DNA of 32,767 bases from Mesorhizobium sp. GTDB taxonomy: Bacteria > Pseudomonadota > Alphaproteobacteria > Rhizobiales > Rhizobiaceae. Within the stretch, counting starts at the first letter, position 1. Every line of letters starts with the position of its first letter. Position numbers and translations under genes: made by a program. The stretch lies in assembly GCF_004962925.1 (NCBI RefSeq), contig NZ_SUEO01000046.1:1-32767 (forward strand), read 5' to 3'. Positions 1 to 9,566 of the stretch are shown in pieces. The notes below the pieces were generated by a model. The model had not been told where the DNA came from, made no database searches, and saw nothing but the letters and a program-made list of their open reading frames with translations.

Positions 1-1
1 G

Positions 2-358
2 AACCCGGACATGCAGGAACTGATCGGCAGGACCATCAGCGAAAAGGCGATGGCGCTGGCCTCGCGCCGCGCCGATCTCGAGAAGGAAGCAGCCATGGCC
101 TATGCCAAGGTATTTTCCGAAAAAGAGCTTACCGAAATCGCCGCTTTCTACAATTCCGATTCCGGCAAGAAGCTGCTCGACAGCGGCCCGGCCGTGACAC
201 GTGACCTGCTCAAGGCCGCCGACATCTGGCAGAACGGCGTCGCGCGCGATCTCGCCCAGCAGGTCGGCGAAACGCTAGCCGCGGCAGCAAAGGCCGCAGC
301 ACCGGCAAATGCCGCGGCTCCTGCTGATGGTACGCAGCCGGAAGCACCGAAGAACTGA
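2..358 (+). CDS. DUF2059 domain-containing protein, C-terminal part (5' end outside window)
   Basis: Open frame runs from the window edge; 'FSEKELTEIAAFYNSDSGKKLL' is typical of DUF2059; ends TGA at 358. Confidence 0.75.
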   Translation, partial: NPDMQELIGRTISEKAMALASRRADLEKEAAMAYAKVFSEKELTEIAAFYNSDSGKKLLDSGPAVTRDLLKAADIWQNGVARDLAQQVGETLAAAAKAAAPANAAAPADGTQPEAPKN

Positions 359-395
359 GCATATTTTCCGGGCGGCGTTATCGCTGCCGAACCGG

Positions 396-454
396 AAAGC
401 CCGGCCTCTGTTGCGCATCCGACAGCATGCGCGGCGTTGTGGGTCCGGGCTTTT
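396..454 (+). terminator. possible intrinsic terminator with long loop
   Basis: AAAGCCCGG (396-404) pairs with CCGGGCTTT (445-453), followed by a T-rich stretch; about 40-nt loop. Confidence 0.45.
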
Positions 455-513
455 CTTTTGATGGTTTGCAGCCTACCTGTCTCAGACATTTTTGAAAGGC
501 AAGGAGCTGCACC

Positions 514-1902
514 ATGGCCGGTTACGACTACGATCTTTTCGTCATCGGCGGCGGCTCCGGCGGGGTGAGGGCGGCGCGCGTGGCGGCGGCGCTCGGCAAG
601 CGCGTCGGCATTGCCGAGGAATACCGCTATGGCGGCACCTGCGTCATCCGCGGCTGCGTGCCGAAGAAGCTCTATATCTATGCCTCCCAATTTCCCGAAC
701 ACTTTGCCGACGCCGCCGGTTATGGCTGGACCGTGCCGCAGGCGAGCTTCGACTGGCAAACACTGGTTGCCAACAAGGATCGCGAGATCAGCCGGCTGGA
801 GGCCATCTACAAGAAAAATGTCGAAGGCGCCGGCGGCGAGACGTTTCAGTCGCGCGCCATGCTGGTCGATCCGCACGTGGTGCATCTTCTCGGCGAGGAC
901 CGCACAGTCACCGCCGACCAGATTCTCATCGCCACCGGCGGTCGCCCGGCGCCACACCCCGCTCTACCCGGCCACGAGCACTGCATCTTTTCCAACGAGG
1001 CCTTCGACCTCAAGGCGTTGCCGAAGGCGATCATGATCGAAGGCGGCGGTTATATTGCCGTCGAATTTGCCAACATCTTTCACGGCCTCGGCGTCGACAC
1101 GACGCTGGTCTATCGTGGCAAGGAGATCCTCTCCCGCTTCGACATGGATCTGCGGCGCATGCTGCACGAAACGATGGAAAAGAAGGGGATAAAGATCCTC
1201 TGTCATGCGGTATCAGAATGGGTCAGGAAGCGTCCGGACGGTCGCCTCGACGCTATCGTCACCGGCGGCGAGGTGCTGACAGTCGATCAGGTCATGCTCG
1301 CCATCGGCCGCATTCCCAATACTGAAAACATGGGCCTTGAGGGCGTCGGCATCGAGATGACCAAGACCGGCGCTATCAATGTGGACCAATATTCACGCAC
1401 CAGTATCGACAACATCTGGGCGATCGGCGACGTCACCAACCGTGTGCAATTGACGCCGGTGGCGATCCACGAGGCGATGTGTTTCGTCGAGACTGTGTTC
1501 AAGGGCAATCCGACCGCGCCCGACCACGACATGATCGCCACCGCGGTTTTTTCGCAGCCCGAGATCGGTACGGTCGGCCTGTCGGAAGACGAGGCCATAA
1601 AGCGTTTTTCCGACATCGAGGTCTACCGCGCCACATTCCGGCCGATGCGGCATACACTGTCCGGCCGCGACGAAAAGATGCTGATGAAGCTGGTGGTCGA
1701 CGGCGCCTCGAAAAAGGTGCTCGGCGCCCATATCCTCGGGCCAGATGCCGGCGAGATGGCGCAGCTTCTCGGCATTCCGCTGAAGGCCGGGCTGACCAAG
1801 GACGATTTCGACCGCACGATGGCCGTGCACCCGACCGCGGCGGAAGAACTCGTCACCATGTACAAGCCGACCTACCGGGTGAAGCACGGCGAGCGCGTCT
1901 GA
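514..1902 (+). CDS. gor: glutathione-disulfide reductase
   Basis: 462 aa; GGGSGGVRAARVAA FAD motif, redox-active GGTCVIRGCVPKKL, C-terminal HPTAAEELVTM. Confidence 0.95.
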   Translation: MAGYDYDLFVIGGGSGGVRAARVAAALGKRVGIAEEYRYGGTCVIRGCVPKKLYIYASQFPEHFADAAGYGWTVPQASFDWQTLVANKDREISRLEAIYKKNVEGAGGETFQSRAMLVDPHVVHLLGEDRTVTADQILIATGGRPAPHPALPGHEHCIFSNEAFDLKALPKAIMIEGGGYIAVEFANIFHGLGVDTTLVYRGKEILSRFDMDLRRMLHETMEKKGIKILCHAVSEWVRKRPDGRLDAIVTGGEVLTVDQVMLAIGRIPNTENMGLEGVGIEMTKTGAINVDQYSRTSIDNIWAIGDVTNRVQLTPVAIHEAMCFVETVFKGNPTAPDHDMIATAVFSQPEIGTVGLSEDEAIKRFSDIEVYRATFRPMRHTLSGRDEKMLMKLVVDGASKKVLGAHILGPDAGEMAQLLGIPLKAGLTKDDFDRTMAVHPTAAEELVTMYKPTYRVKHGERV

Positions 1903-2023
1903 CGTTTTGCCCGTATCGTCACCAACGGAGCATCCATGCACGCAGGCAATGGTGCAGCGCCACTCGACCGCAATTTTAGATCACCAATCCGATGCGACAC
2001 TGGCAACGATATTCTGTTCACCG

Positions 2024-4003
2024 CTATTTCTGCCTCATGCGGCGAGGGAAGCGCAGCCATTTTTCCTCGACCGGCCTTGGGTGCGCGAGGATGGTGGTGA
2101 GCTCGACCGGCAGGCTCGGCGCCAGCGGCTTTTTGGTCGCGACGCCGTCCGCGATGGTAACGATGCTGTGGTAGAATTCGGCGCCTGAAAGCGATCTTGG
2201 CGGCGCGGCCTCGTGCATGATTGAGATCACCGTGACGTCTGGACAATTGTCTTTGATCGCCTGATGGAAAGCGATCTTCCCTTCGGGATCGAGCGCGCCG
2301 GTCGCTTCATCTAGGAACAGCAGCCCCGGCTGCTGCAGGACGATACGGGCGACAACCAGCTTCTGTTTCTGGCCGCCCGAAAGCACCTGATCCCAGTTCA
2401 TTCCCTCGCGGCTTTCATCGGCCATGTGTTCGATGAAATCGCCAAGACCCGCTCTGTGCAGAGCCGACGCAACCTGCGCGTCGGTGTGATCATGCTCTGA
2501 GCCAGGCAGGCAGACCAGTTGCTTCAGCGAGACCTGCTGCAGCTTGACCTCCTGGGCGGCATAGAAACTTTCGACCCCTTCCGGGAAGACGATGCTACCG
2601 CGGCCATAGGGCCACAAGCCGTTGATCGCCTTGATCAGCGATGTCTTGCCGCAGCCCGATTCGCCCTTCAGGAACGTCCACTCGCCGCGTCGGAAGCGCA
2701 AGTTCGCGGCACTCAGGAAGGGCGTGGCGTCCTCGCCCTGATGGGTCAGCTCCAGCTTCTGGATGGTCAAGCCGAAAACCGGGTTTTGGCGGTCATAGCG
2801 GAAATCGGAGCTGCCGGTCAGGCTGTAGAATTCCTGCGGGTGCTGGACGTTTTCGATCGCGTTGGCGAGTTCGGTCACGCGTTGGCTGTTGGCCCGCAGC
2901 GCCGCAATGGAAGGCATGACATGGATGAACCACGAACATTGACTGATCAGCGAGTTGACCATCTCGGAGCCGGTTATGTAGCCCTTGAGATCGAAACGGT
3001 TGTGGATGTAAGGCACCAGGCCCGGCGCATAGGCGACAATGCGGGCGCCGATGAAGTTGTAGACCAGCTCGAAAGAACGGTAGCTGGTGTTGACGATGTT
3101 CAACCGCGCCCATGTGCGATCGATGTCGACATAAAGTCGGTCATGCATTGTCTTTTGCACGTTCTCGCCCTGTGAGGCGGCGACGTGGAAACTGCGGCGC
3201 AGGAACGTCGTCAACTCGCCGCGATAACTGCCTTCGGACTGCTGCATCCTGATATTGAGCCGTTCAAGCAGTCTGCCGAGCTTCACCGCGATCCAGGTGT
3301 TCAACGGCACGTATATGGCGACCGCCAGGAAAGCCAGGACCGCGCTGCCATAGCTGCCGAGGAACTCCAGCCCTTTCACCTCCACCGAGGTTTCAAGCAG
3401 TTTCTGGCCGACGAAATAGAGCGATGTGGCGACAGCCATGACCCCCATGGCGAGGCCGATGGCTCCCCCGGTCATGTCCTTGATCGATTCCTGGACGCGC
3501 TGGTCGATGTTGTCGGGAGCGGCGGCGCCGGAGGACCCATGCTGGGCATGGAAATGCGTGTGGTTGGTGTCAAGAAGCGCTTCGTTGAAACGGCTGTCCA
3601 GCCAGCCGCGCCATTTGCGATGCAGCGTCGCGGAAACAAAGGTGCGGATGCCGGTAAAGCCCGCGTCCTTGAGCACGACCAGAAGGATGAGCATGCCGGC
3701 GTTGGTGAGCAGCGATGCGAGCGGCGTGGTGTTCGCGGCATCGTGGTAAAAGGCGATCGAGTTGACCAGTTCCCCGGATGCTTCGGCGAACCAGACGCCG
3801 GCCTTGCTGGAGAGCGCGGTGAACAGCGCGATGACCAGCGTCAGCGTCCAGGCTTCCACCCAGCGGTCCGAGAACCAGTAGGCCCGCATCAGTCCCCAGA
3901 AGCTGCGCATCGAGGAAACCGGTGTCAGGAGCGGCGGCCTTGCGGCACCGCGGAGCCATTTTTCCGATATTGAATGTCGCTCTGGTCTACCGACCCGAAT
4001 CAC
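2024..4003 (-). CDS. SbmA/BacA-like ABC transporter, fused permease and ATP-binding domains
   Basis: N-terminal multi-TM domain with 'DNIDQRVQESI'; C-terminal GESGCGKTS Walker A, LSGGQKQKLVVAR signature, LLFLDEATGALD Walker B. Start may be GTG 4003 or ATG 3910. Confidence 0.88.
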   Translation of the reverse strand: MIRVGRPERHSISEKWLRGAARPPLLTPVSSMRSFWGLMRAYWFSDRWVEAWTLTLVIALFTALSSKAGVWFAEASGELVNSIAFYHDAANTTPLASLLTNAGMLILLVVLKDAGFTGIRTFVSATLHRKWRGWLDSRFNEALLDTNHTHFHAQHGSSGAAAPDNIDQRVQESIKDMTGGAIGLAMGVMAVATSLYFVGQKLLETSVEVKGLEFLGSYGSAVLAFLAVAIYVPLNTWIAVKLGRLLERLNIRMQQSEGSYRGELTTFLRRSFHVAASQGENVQKTMHDRLYVDIDRTWARLNIVNTSYRSFELVYNFIGARIVAYAPGLVPYIHNRFDLKGYITGSEMVNSLISQCSWFIHVMPSIAALRANSQRVTELANAIENVQHPQEFYSLTGSSDFRYDRQNPVFGLTIQKLELTHQGEDATPFLSAANLRFRRGEWTFLKGESGCGKTSLIKAINGLWPYGRGSIVFPEGVESFYAAQEVKLQQVSLKQLVCLPGSEHDHTDAQVASALHRAGLGDFIEHMADESREGMNWDQVLSGGQKQKLVVARIVLQQPGLLFLDEATGALDPEGKIAFHQAIKDNCPDVTVISIMHEAAPPRSLSGAEFYHSIVTIADGVATKKPLAPSLPVELTTILAHPRPVEEKWLRFPRRMRQK

Positions 4004-4565
4004 TACCCGCCCAAACCTCTTTTAGTTTTGTTACAGACAGTAACACCAATTGATCATTTTCCATTATCTTTTCTCGGCCCGCGAAGGATTGATCCGCTCG
4101 CCGTTGCCATCAAGCAACAGAATTCAGGACTGCAATGTCATGCCATGTCGTTCCCGAAGGAACTTTATCTGTGTAATTTCAATAGCTTGCTGATCCGTTC
4201 GTGCGGGTGCCGGCATCTTCCCTCAGGGAAGCTCTTTCCACAGTTTTGTGAAGGCAAGGGCGAGGCCGATCAGCCGATTTTTATGCTGCGGAAGATGGAC
4301 GCGCGCGAAAAAGTGCCGTCTTCGACTGTCTTTGTTGCCATGTCGGACCTGGCGGCGGCCGGAAAAATAACCGGAATGGCGTTGGCTGAAGCGCTGCGCG
4401 GCGATGCCGCCAAGCTCGCCTACGGAAACAGCTGCAGCAAGGGGTCGCTTTCCTGCAAAGGCGTCGCCCAGGGCGACTCTTCAACCGCAGGATTGACCTG
4501 CACCAGCAGCAACGGGCACTGATTTTTCGTCGGCAACGCCAAGGTAGCGGTGCAGTAGCGCCTGT

Positions 4566-5246
4566 TCAGTTCGCTTTCTCCAACTCGCCCCGCGCCTTGG
4601 CCGCCGCAACCTGGCGAATGGCGTCGGCGAGCGTGTCGGCGTCCTGCGCGCCCATCACCGCATACTTGCCCTCAAGCAGGAAGCACGGCACGCCCGTGAT
4701 GCCCATGCGCGAAGCGGTGGCGATTTCGGTGCGCACCGCCTCGACATCGGCGGCAGTCGGCAAAAGCGTCTCGACCACGGATGCATCCATGCCGGCCTCG
4801 CGGGCGGCGCTGATCAGAACGGCATGATCGCCGAGATTGGCGCCTTCCTCGAAATTCAACTGGAACAGACGTCGCACCAGCCGGTTCTGCATGACCTCGC
4901 CGGCGGCGCCAGCCCAGCGGATGACGCGGTGCGCGTCCAGCGTGTTGGGCGCGACCTTGATGGCGGCGAAGGCGAAGTTGATCCCCTCGGCTTCGCCCAG
5001 TGGCTCGATGCGGGCGTGGATCTCGCGGACGCGTTCGTCGCTGCCGAACTTGGCCACCATGTATTCGCGGCGATCCTTGCCTTCGGGCGGGATGGTCGGG
5101 TCGAGCTGGAACGGCCGCCAGCGTATGTGCACGTCGACATCGCTTGCCGCGGCGATCGCCTTGTCGAGCCGCTTCTGGCCGATGAAGCACCACGGACAGA
5201 CGACGTCGGAGACCACATCGACGGTAATCGACTTCTCGTCGCTCAT
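4566..5246 (-). CDS. DsbA family oxidoreductase (FrnE-like)
   Basis: VDVVSDVVCPWCFIGQKRLDKA with CPWC active site; start trimmed to MSDEKSITVDV at 5246. Confidence 0.9.
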   Translation of the reverse strand: MSDEKSITVDVVSDVVCPWCFIGQKRLDKAIAAASDVDVHIRWRPFQLDPTIPPEGKDRREYMVAKFGSDERVREIHARIEPLGEAEGINFAFAAIKVAPNTLDAHRVIRWAGAAGEVMQNRLVRRLFQLNFEEGANLGDHAVLISAAREAGMDASVVETLLPTAADVEAVRTEIATASRMGITGVPCFLLEGKYAVMGAQDADTLADAIRQVAAAKARGELEKAN

Positions 5247-5269
5247 CTTGATCTCCTGTTCCGAAGAGG

Positions 5270-7090
5270 TCACTTCGGCTTGCGCCACCATGTCGGCAGT
5301 CGATAGCCTGATATGGGCGTCTTTTGCGGATGTTCCAGGTAGCTCCAGTAGGCGAGCCATTGCTGCGTGTTGTGCTGCATCGGAACCATGTAGTTGCCGG
5401 AGATCAACAACCTGTCGAGGACCCGGACTGCGGCAACATAATCTTCGCGGCTGCGGGCGTCGAGCATCGCCTCTAGTGCGGCATCTATCGCCGGATCGGC
5501 GACGCCGGCAAGGTTGAATGACCCTTCGGCATTGGCGGCAGCAGATCCCCAGCGCCCGAGCTGCTCGATGCCCGGCGACAGCGAGTTCTCGAAGCCGCTG
5601 GTGCCGATCAGCACCTCGAAATCGAAACGTTGCTTGCGTGACTGGATCTGGTCGCCGTCAAGGCCGCGGATGGTGACATCGATGCCGATCTTCGCCAGCG
5701 TGCGCTGGTAGATGGTGGCAAGGCGCTCCTCGTTCTGCGAGGCGGTCAGGATCTCGAAGCCGAAGGGGTTCCCCTCTGGATCGAGCATCGCTCCATCCTG
5801 CAAGCTATAGCCCGCGCCTTTCAATATATCGAAGGCGGCCTTCAGCACCTTGCGGTCCTGGCCCGAGCCGTCGGCGACGGGTGGCCGCCAGGTGCCGTCC
5901 ATGACATCGGCCGGCACGCGGCCGGGGTAGGGTGCCAGAAGCGCCTTTTCCTTATCGTCGGCCGGATGGCCGAGCGCGGAAAGCTCGGAATTCTGCCAAT
6001 AGCTCATGGTGCGCATGTACTTGCCGCCGAACAAGTTCTTGTTGGCCCATTCGAAGTCGTAAAGCATGCCGAGCGCGCGTCGAACGACCGGACTGGAAAA
6101 CTTCGGCAGCCGTGTGTTGAACAGGAACCCCGTCACCACTGGCGGGATGCCGGTGTCGAACGTTTCGGCGATCACATCGCCCTTGTGGAAGGCCGGGAAG
6201 TCGAGATCGCGCTCGCGCTTGACCGGATCGCTGTCGTCATCGATGGCGCAGATGCCTTTCTTGAAAGCTTCCAGCTTGGCGTTGGCGTTGAGGAAATATT
6301 CGATGGTGATCTGGTCGTAATTGTCGAAACCGCGCTTGGCGGGGATGTCCTTGCCCCAATAATTTGGGTTGCGCTTGAACACGATGCGCTGGCCGGGCGC
6401 GACTTGCACCACGGTGTACGGGCCACTGCCGATCACAGGCTTCAGCGTGGTCCTGTCGAAGGTCTCCTTGTCGAAAGCGTGCCTCGGTACGATTGGCGTC
6501 ATCGCGATGATCAACGGAGTCTCGCGGTTGGCCTTGTCATTGAATGTAAAGCGCACGCTGCGGTCGCCGGTTTTTTCGAGTTTGGCGACCATGCTCATAC
6601 GGGCGCTGTAGGGTGGCCGGCCTTTCTCGGTAAACACGTCGTAAGTGAACAGCACGTCCTCCGCAGTCACCGGTTGGCCATCCGACCACTTGGCCTTCGG
6701 ATCGAGGTGGAATTCGATGCTCTTGCGCTCTGGATCCATGTCGGCAGTGTCGGCAAGCAGGCCGTAAAGACTGAAGGCTTCATCGTCGTTGCGCTGCATC
6801 AGAGGCTCGAAGACGAGATTGCCGAAGATCTTATCCATCATTCCGCGCGCCGTCGTGCGCAGGCTTTTCAGGATGAACGGGTTGAGATTGTCGAAGCTGC
6901 CGACGACGCAATAGGTGATGTTGCCGCCCTTGGGCGCATCGGGATTGACGTAGTTGAAATGCGTATAGTCGGCCGGCAGCGCCGGCTCGCCCTGCATGGC
7001 GATCGCGTGTTTCGGCTCCGAGAGAGCTGGCTGCGGCGAAAGGGTGACAAACGAGATCGCAGCGATCAGCCAAACAAGAACGCGGCCCAT
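5270..7090 (-). CDS. extracellular solute-binding protein, oligopeptide/ABC family 5
   Basis: Signal peptide MGRVLVWLIAAISFVTLSPQPALS; 'GGNITYCVVGSFDNLNPF', 'KWSDGQPVTAEDVLFTYDVF'; start trimmed to 7090. Confidence 0.9.
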   Translation of the reverse strand: MGRVLVWLIAAISFVTLSPQPALSEPKHAIAMQGEPALPADYTHFNYVNPDAPKGGNITYCVVGSFDNLNPFILKSLRTTARGMMDKIFGNLVFEPLMQRNDDEAFSLYGLLADTADMDPERKSIEFHLDPKAKWSDGQPVTAEDVLFTYDVFTEKGRPPYSARMSMVAKLEKTGDRSVRFTFNDKANRETPLIIAMTPIVPRHAFDKETFDRTTLKPVIGSGPYTVVQVAPGQRIVFKRNPNYWGKDIPAKRGFDNYDQITIEYFLNANAKLEAFKKGICAIDDDSDPVKRERDLDFPAFHKGDVIAETFDTGIPPVVTGFLFNTRLPKFSSPVVRRALGMLYDFEWANKNLFGGKYMRTMSYWQNSELSALGHPADDKEKALLAPYPGRVPADVMDGTWRPPVADGSGQDRKVLKAAFDILKGAGYSLQDGAMLDPEGNPFGFEILTASQNEERLATIYQRTLAKIGIDVTIRGLDGDQIQSRKQRFDFEVLIGTSGFENSLSPGIEQLGRWGSAAANAEGSFNLAGVADPAIDAALEAMLDARSREDYVAAVRVLDRLLISGNYMVPMQHNTQQWLAYWSYLEHPQKTPISGYRLPTWWRKPK

Positions 7091-7321
7091 GACCGTCTCC
7101 TCACTGGGTCGGCTTGATGATTCGGAGCGCACCCTAACATGAGCCGGTCGCCTGCCGGCCAATCGCGCGTTCAAGAATTGCGAGTATCGGGCTGGATTTG
7201 GTACCGCTTGCAGTGTAACACGCCGTCCGAGTCATTCTGTTGCCTCATTTTGGCAACAGGTAGCTGGACCACACGGCGCGAAGAAGCCGGTCCTGGGATC
7301 ATTTGAGAGGAAGTTCACGAT

Positions 7322-7951
7322 ATGACGAGCCTGAACAGCAACGCGTACCGCCTGTCGGTCCTGGCCGCTGGCGTGGTCGGCTTTCTGGGCGCACAACTTC
7401 CTGCTGCTTTTGCGCAGCAGCAACAGCAGATTCCGCAGGGCTGGTTCAAAGCCTGCACCAAGCAGGAAGACGTCGACATCTGCAATGTCCAGAACATCAC
7501 CACTGCCGGCAATGGCCAGCTCGTCACCGGCGTTAGCCTGATCGAATTGAAGGGCAAGGTGAACCGCAAGGTGTTCCAGGTGACGGTTCCGACCGGTCGC
7601 CTGGTTCCTCCCGGCATTGGCCTTCAAATCGATACCGGCAAGGCGCAGAAGCTCGATTATGTGATCTGCTTCCCCGACCGCTGCGTGGCGGAAGTGCCGC
7701 TGACCGACCAGCTCGTCGCATCCTTCAAGAAGGGTTCCAACCTGACGCTGACCTCGGTCAATTTCCAGAACCAGCCGAACCCGATCAAGATTGCGCTGAC
7801 CGGCTTCAGCGGCGCCTTCGACGGGCCGCCGCTGCAGCAGTCGGACATCGAGGATCGGCAGAAGAAGCTTCAGGATTTCGTTGCCAAGAACAATCAGGAC
7901 TTCGCCAAGAAGCTCAAGGAAGAGCAGGACAAGGCGAAGACCGCCAACTGA
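7322..7951 (+). CDS. invasion-associated locus B (IalB) family protein
   Basis: Signal peptide; 'GWFKACTKQEDVDICNVQN', 'GLQIDTGKAQKLDYVICFPDRCVAEVPL'. Confidence 0.9.
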   Translation: MTSLNSNAYRLSVLAAGVVGFLGAQLPAAFAQQQQQIPQGWFKACTKQEDVDICNVQNITTAGNGQLVTGVSLIELKGKVNRKVFQVTVPTGRLVPPGIGLQIDTGKAQKLDYVICFPDRCVAEVPLTDQLVASFKKGSNLTLTSVNFQNQPNPIKIALTGFSGAFDGPPLQQSDIEDRQKKLQDFVAKNNQDFAKKLKEEQDKAKTAN

Positions 7952-7990
7952 TCGCCCCTCAGGGCAAAAGGCAATTTCTCAAGCAAGGAA

Positions 7991-8016
7991 AAAGCGGGGT
8001 CATGCCCCGCTTTTTT
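7991..8016 (+). terminator. rho-independent terminator of the ialB-like gene
   Basis: AAAGCGGGG-tcatg-CCCCGCTTT followed by a T run, 40 nt past the stop. Confidence 0.85.
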
Positions 8017-8056
8017 CGTTTCGGCCGATCCCGGTCAGGTCTGCAATCCCGTCAGA

Positions 8057-8380
8057 TCAGTGTCTTGATTGGCGTCTCGGCTCGTAACGCCCGTCCGGCC
8101 TCTTGTCGAACATCTCGCCGATCTGCGGATGCCGTACCGGTTCGCCAGACTGATCCTCGAGCAGGTTCTGCTCGGACACATAGGCGATGTATTCCGTTTC
8201 CGAATTCTCGGCGAGCAAATGGTAGAAGGGCTGGTCCTTGCGCGGCCGCACATCCGCGGGGATCGCCTCGTACCATTCGTCGGTGTTGGCGAATTGCGGA
8301 TCGACATCGAAAATGATGCCGCGAAACGGAAACAGCCGGTGGCGAACCACCTGTCCGATCGAGAATTTGGCTGTCTTCAT
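8057..8380 (-). CDS. hspQ: heat shock protein HspQ / hemimethylated-DNA-binding YccV-like
   Basis: MKTAKFSIGQVVRHRLFPFRGIIFDVDPQFANTDEWYEAIP, 'QPFYHLLAENSETEYIAYVSEQNL'. Confidence 0.9.
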   Translation of the reverse strand: MKTAKFSIGQVVRHRLFPFRGIIFDVDPQFANTDEWYEAIPADVRPRKDQPFYHLLAENSETEYIAYVSEQNLLEDQSGEPVRHPQIGEMFDKRPDGRYEPRRQSRH

Positions 8381-8399
8381 CGTACTCACCACTAAGCCC

Positions 8400-8476
8400 T
8401 AAGAGCGCTGCGCGTCATTGGAATGCGCAAAAAGACACTCTAAGACCTTGAATCTACGCATTACGCCACAAAAAAT
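8400..8476. repeat. intergenic palindromic repeat, copy B
   Basis: agagcgctgcgcgtcattggaatgcgcaaaaagacactctaagaccttgaatctacgcat; same layout as copies at 14242 and 21626. Confidence 0.55.
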
Positions 8477-8603
8477 CGAGCCCAACTTTAGGGCTGTTAC
8501 CTGGCCAATTTGGCGCAGACGCGGCGTCAATTCAATGCCGCACCGCTTGACGCGCCGTCAAGCCACGGGCTAGCCCCACCCGAGGTTTCGTGCCAGCACA
8601 AAA

Positions 8604-9566
8604 ATGTCAGACGTCATCGGTCTTGTTCTTCCATTCTTCGGGTTGATTTTCATAGGTTTCCTGGTGGCGCGCATCACCAGGCAACCGCTGGAAGCGCTTG
8701 GCTGGATGAACACCTTCATCGTCTATGTCGCGCTACCGGCCCTGTTCTTCCAACTGCTTGCCAAGACGCCGTTCGAGCGGCTGACCGAATGGAGCTTCAT
8801 CTCCGGCTCGGTCTTCTCGACCTACACGATCTTTTCGCTGATGTTCGCATGGTCGGTGTTGACATCGCGAGGCGAGATCGCGCAATCGACCATCAAGGCG
8901 CTCGCCGCCGCCTATGGCAATATCGGCTATATGGGGCCGGGGCTTGCGTTGCTGGCCTTCGGCGAGGAGGCGGCTGTGCCGGTCGCCCTGATCTTCTGTT
9001 TCGAGAACATCGTGCATTTCGCCGTCGCGCCGATGATGATGGCGCTGGCCGGCGACGACAAGACGTCGCCGTTGCGGCTCATCGTGGGTGTTTTGCGAAA
9101 GATCGTGCTGCATCCGTTCATTATCGCGACCGCCTTGGGCGTGGGCGCCGCCTATATCGGGTTTCGCCCGCCCGTGCCGGCAGAGCGCCTTCTCGAATAC
9201 CTGTCCCGGGCCGCCGCACCTTGCGCGCTGTTCGCCATGGGCGTCACCCTGGCGCTCAGGCCACTCAATCGCGTCCCGCACGAACTGGCGTGGATCGCTG
9301 CGCTGAAGCTTATCCTGCACCCGTTGCTCTGCTATGTCGTGCTGAGCTGGATCGGCAATTTTTCCGAGACCTGGCTGTTTTCGGCCGTGCTGCTGGCGGC
9401 ATTGCCCACCGCAACCAATGTCTTCGTCATCGCCCAGCAATATGGCGTCTGGGTGCAGCGTGCCTCAGCCAGCGTGCTGATCACCACTTGCCTCTCGGTC
9501 GTGACGGTGACCGGGTTGCTCTACATGATCCGCCATGGCGTGCTACCGCCGGACTTGTTTCCTTAA
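8604..9566 (+). CDS. AEC family transporter (auxin efflux carrier type)
   Basis: 320 aa, about 10 hydrophobic segments; 'LPFFGLIFIGFLVAR', 'YVALPALFFQLLAKTPF', 'LPTATNVFVIAQQY'. Confidence 0.88.
   Translation: MSDVIGLVLPFFGLIFIGFLVARITRQPLEALGWMNTFIVYVALPALFFQLLAKTPFERLTEWSFISGSVFSTYTIFSLMFAWSVLTSRGEIAQSTIKALAAAYGNIGYMGPGLALLAFGEEAAVPVALIFCFENIVHFAVAPMMMALAGDDKTSPLRLIVGVLRKIVLHPFIIATALGVGAAYIGFRPPVPAERLLEYLSRAAAPCALFAMGVTLALRPLNRVPHELAWIAALKLILHPLLCYVVLSWIGNFSETWLFSAVLLAALPTATNVFVIAQQYGVWVQRASASVLITTCLSVVTVTGLLYMIRHGVLPPDLFP

Noticed and set aside
148-957. 269-aa minus-strand ORF
   Set aside because: Antisense to the DUF2059 gene and gor; high-GC shadow ORF with low-complexity composition.
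492-1325. 277-aa plus-strand ORF
   Set aside because: Out-of-frame shadow of glutathione reductase, Arg-rich.
3185-3973. 262-aa plus-strand ORF
   Set aside because: Antisense to the SbmA/BacA-like transporter.
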